A DNA stretch of 7,716 nucleotides, taken from Deltaproteobacteria bacterium (GTDB taxonomy: Bacteria > Desulfobacterota > Desulfobacteria > Desulfobacterales > ETH-SRB1). Under the pieces are notes generated by a model. The model made no database searches and was not told the DNA's origin. It saw nothing but the letters and a program-made list of their open reading frames with translations. Shown one piece after another: positions 6,103 through 7,716 of this stretch; position 1 is the first letter of the stretch; every line of letters begins with the position of its first letter. Location: the NCBI GenBank assembly GCA_030262795.1, contig JAJSZO010000030.1, forward strand, positions 9,216 through 16,931, given 5' to 3'. Made by a program: the position numbers and the translations under genes.

Positions 6103-7236
6103 TTAATATTTTTTTAGCACTACAGCACAGTTCACTCCACCAAATCCGGAGTTTGTCGAAATTGTTACCGAACCATTGACCGTTAAAGGCTCAGAAGAAA
6201 CCCATCCTGAAGCTTCATTATCAATATTACACAGGTTCACGGTAGGCGGAACAATTTTTTTATTTAATGACTCAAATGCTATGATTATTTCCAAGAGGCC
6301 GGCTGCTCCCAGAGTATGACCAGTTCCACCTTTGATAGAATATACAGGGACTTTATGGTTTCCAAAAACAGTTTTCAATGCTTTAATTTCCATAGAATCG
6401 TTATATATGGTTCCTGTACCATGGGCCGAAAAGCAGCCGATATCTTTTTCTGAGACATCCGCGGATTTAAGCGCTTTGCGTATAGCCATGGCAAGTCCGC
6501 TTCCATCCCGTGATGGGCCTGTCATATGATTCGCGTCATTTGTTAATCCCCATCCCGCGATTTCTCCAATTACAGATCTGTTTTCTCTTGATGCCCTTAA
6601 TTCGCTCATCAATAATAAAAATCCGGATGCTTCACCAAGGCTCAATCCGTTTCTGTCTCTGTCAAAGGGTTTGGCCATATCTTTATCAAGAGCCATTAAC
6701 GAAGAAAATCCCGCAAAAACGAATTCGCTTACACTATCACAGGCAACAACTATCACACAGTCGTTTTCACCGCTGATAATCATTCCGGCAGCATGAGCCA
6801 CTGCAATACTTGATGAGGCGCATGCTGCGGAAACAACAATGCCTAAGCTGCCGAGTCCGCACAAAAGCAATATTTTTTCAAGCAATTTATCGGGGCGGCT
6901 GCTTGCAGCATCAGTAGTCTCATTCAGAACATGTCTTTCAAGTTTATCAATTTCACCAGTCGTGGTCGCCAAAATTAGAAATGTATCTTCAGGAATTGAA
7001 GAAATATTTTTTTGCAGCAATGGTTTTAGCATTTTTATGACGATTGACTTATCCTGTCCGTACGTCAGGCCGGGAACAACAGCAGCATTTTGCGTAAGAA
7101 AAAACTCTGTGGGGAATCTGTCAAGGTGCCCTATTGCTGTTTTCTTTGATAACAATCCATTCCAGCAGGAATCTATCCCCCAGCCATAAGGAGTTACAAT
7201 ATCACATGCAACGACAACCGCTTTTGTTCCTGTCAT
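6103..7236 (-). CDS. Beta-ketoacyl-ACP synthase with complete catalytic triad (377 aa)
   Basis: This is a full FabF-like condensing enzyme that would elongate an ACP-bound chain by decarboxylative condensation with a malonyl unit. The nucleophile is Cys139 in VSAACASSS. The two catalytic His are His272 in SAHGTGTIYND and His307 in IKGGTGHTLGAAG. The closing block NSGFGGVNCAVVL is the usual C-terminal strand. I place the start at the ATG at 7236, which overlaps the thioesterase stop as ATGA and has GGAG seven bases upstream. The longer frame from 7269 would add 11 residues (MSSEMELRRIF) that precede the normal KS start and overlap the upstream gene by 37 nt. It is followed by the half-size Cys-less homologue, so it probably works as the active subunit of a KS/chain-length-factor pair, like ApeO in aryl polyene clusters. 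Substrate chain length cannot be told from sequence. Confidence 0.93.
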   Translation of the reverse strand: MTGTKAVVVACDIVTPYGWGIDSCWNGLLSKKTAIGHLDRFPTEFFLTQNAAVVPGLTYGQDKSIVIKMLKPLLQKNISSIPEDTFLILATTTGEIDKLERHVLNETTDAASSRPDKLLEKILLLCGLGSLGIVVSAACASSSIAVAHAAGMIISGENDCVIVVACDSVSEFVFAGFSSLMALDKDMAKPFDRDRNGLSLGEASGFLLLMSELRASRENRSVIGEIAGWGLTNDANHMTGPSRDGSGLAMAIRKALKSADVSEKDIGCFSAHGTGTIYNDSMEIKALKTVFGNHKVPVYSIKGGTGHTLGAAGLLEIIIAFESLNKKIVPPTVNLCNIDNEASGWVSSEPLTVNGSVTISTNSGFGGVNCAVVLKKY

Positions 7237-7712
7237 GAAAATTCTCCGGAGTTCCATCTCAGACGACATTTTTCCAGAATTTTTGGAGAGGCGATCAGCA
7301 CATCGCCGCTAATTTCGTCAATAAGCATCTGTACGATATAACCGGAGGCAGCTATATCACCGCCTTCTTTAATCAGCGAATATTCAGTATTTAGCCTTGC
7401 GCCTTCATTCCATATTATTGATGCCTTTATGGTAAACTCTTCATCCAAAAAAAGAGGTTTAAAATGGTCTATGTGGAGCTGTACAATCGGTGCCCTCAGT
7501 TGAGCTTCATAAAAATCTTTATACGAAAGACCGTAACGTCTTCCGAGTTCAGCAGACCCTTCTTCAAAATATTCGGGATATCTGCCATGCCAGACTATAC
7601 CCATTACATCTGCTTCACTGAATTTTACCCGCCGTTTAATACAAACTGTCAGAGGTTCCGGCATTCCTGCAATGCTTTTAAAATAGGCGTCCTTTTTACG
7701 TCGCATATTCAT
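7233..7712 (-). CDS. Hot-dog-fold acyl thioesterase, 4HBT/YbgC-like (159 aa)
   Basis: The sequence RVKFSEADVMGIVWHGRYPEYFEE (residues 28-51) is the hallmark of 4-hydroxybenzoyl-CoA thioesterase/YbgC-type hot-dog enzymes: the catalytic Asp35, the D-x-x-G turn, His42-Gly-x-Tyr and the following helix with Glu50/Glu51. The remaining strands (HIDHFKPLFLDEEFTIKASI, NTEYSLI, AASGYIVQMLID) complete the fold; the length is slightly above the usual 130-150 residues because of a basic N-terminal tail. It would hydrolyse an acyl-ACP or acyl-CoA thioester, for product release or proofreading; aryl polyene clusters carry a similar thioesterase (ApeH). The start cannot lie further upstream because an in-frame TAA occupies 7715-7713; ATG at 7712 or the next at 7706 are both possible. 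Its ribosome binding site lies at or beyond the window edge, and more operon genes probably lie upstream. Its stop overlaps the ketosynthase start by 4 nt. Confidence 0.9.
   Translation of the reverse strand: MNMRRKKDAYFKSIAGMPEPLTVCIKRRVKFSEADVMGIVWHGRYPEYFEEGSAELGRRYGLSYKDFYEAQLRAPIVQLHIDHFKPLFLDEEFTIKASIIWNEGARLNTEYSLIKEGGDIAASGYIVQMLIDEISGDVLIASPKILEKCRLRWNSGEFS
7244..7247 (-). promoter_or_regulatory. Shine-Dalgarno site that decides the ketosynthase start
   Basis: The minus strand reads GGAG seven nucleotides before the ATG at 7236, inside the end of the thioesterase gene. Its spacing favours that ATG over the in-frame ATGs at 7269 and 7257. Confidence 0.65.
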
Positions 7713-7716
7713 TTAT

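Noticed and set aside
6839..7189. Plus-strand open frame of 116 codons
   Set aside because: Antisense to the full ketosynthase, whose triad and operon position are clear; no ribosome binding site or domain seen.

Overview
The window is a dense, A+T-rich block of accessory lipid or polyketide genes, all read from the minus strand (right to left). The gene set is a type II fatty-acid/polyketide-like machinery (three ketosynthase-family proteins, an acyl carrier protein, a hot-dog thioesterase) built around two consecutive radical SAM enzymes of the B12-binding type, plus a glycosyltransferase-DUF2062 fusion and a lysophospholipid-type acyltransferase. This mix suggests a Gram-negative anaerobe. 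A sulfate-reducing Desulfobacterota lineage is my best guess from gene content and style, but nothing here proves the taxon.

In transcription order: thioesterase (7712-7233), full ketosynthase with an intact Cys-His-His triad (start best placed at 7236, end 6103), half-length ketosynthase-like protein without the catalytic Cys (6072-5404), first radical SAM protein (GTG start at 5407, end 4133), second radical SAM protein (4136-2772), GT2-DUF2062 protein (2775-1582), LpxL/HtrB-like acyltransferase (start best placed at 1595, end 687), a 174-bp MITE-like palindromic element (687-514) flanked by TA, acyl carrier protein (491-216), and the N-terminus of another ketosynthase running off the left edge (187-1). 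Four junctions are exact 4-nt ATGA/GTGA overlaps, so this is one translationally coupled operon. The exception inside the core is the gap between the two ketosynthase-like genes, which is filled by a telomere-like heptamer repeat and has no recognisable Shine-Dalgarno site.

Working model (inference): the full ketosynthase and the half-size Cys-less partner form a KS/chain-length-factor pair, as described for aryl polyene systems. They build an acyl chain on the ACP, and the thioesterase releases or edits it. The two radical SAM enzymes carry out unusual C-C or C-H chemistry (methylation, cyclisation or rearrangement) on the chain. The GT2-DUF2062 and acyltransferase proteins attach it to a membrane lipid or glycolipid. 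The architecture recalls both aryl polyene clusters and the radical-SAM/FabF clusters proposed for ladderane lipids in anammox bacteria. No adenylation enzyme, ketoreductase, dehydratase or exporter is in the window; those would be expected in flanking DNA. No tRNA, rRNA, CRISPR array or convincing terminator was seen.
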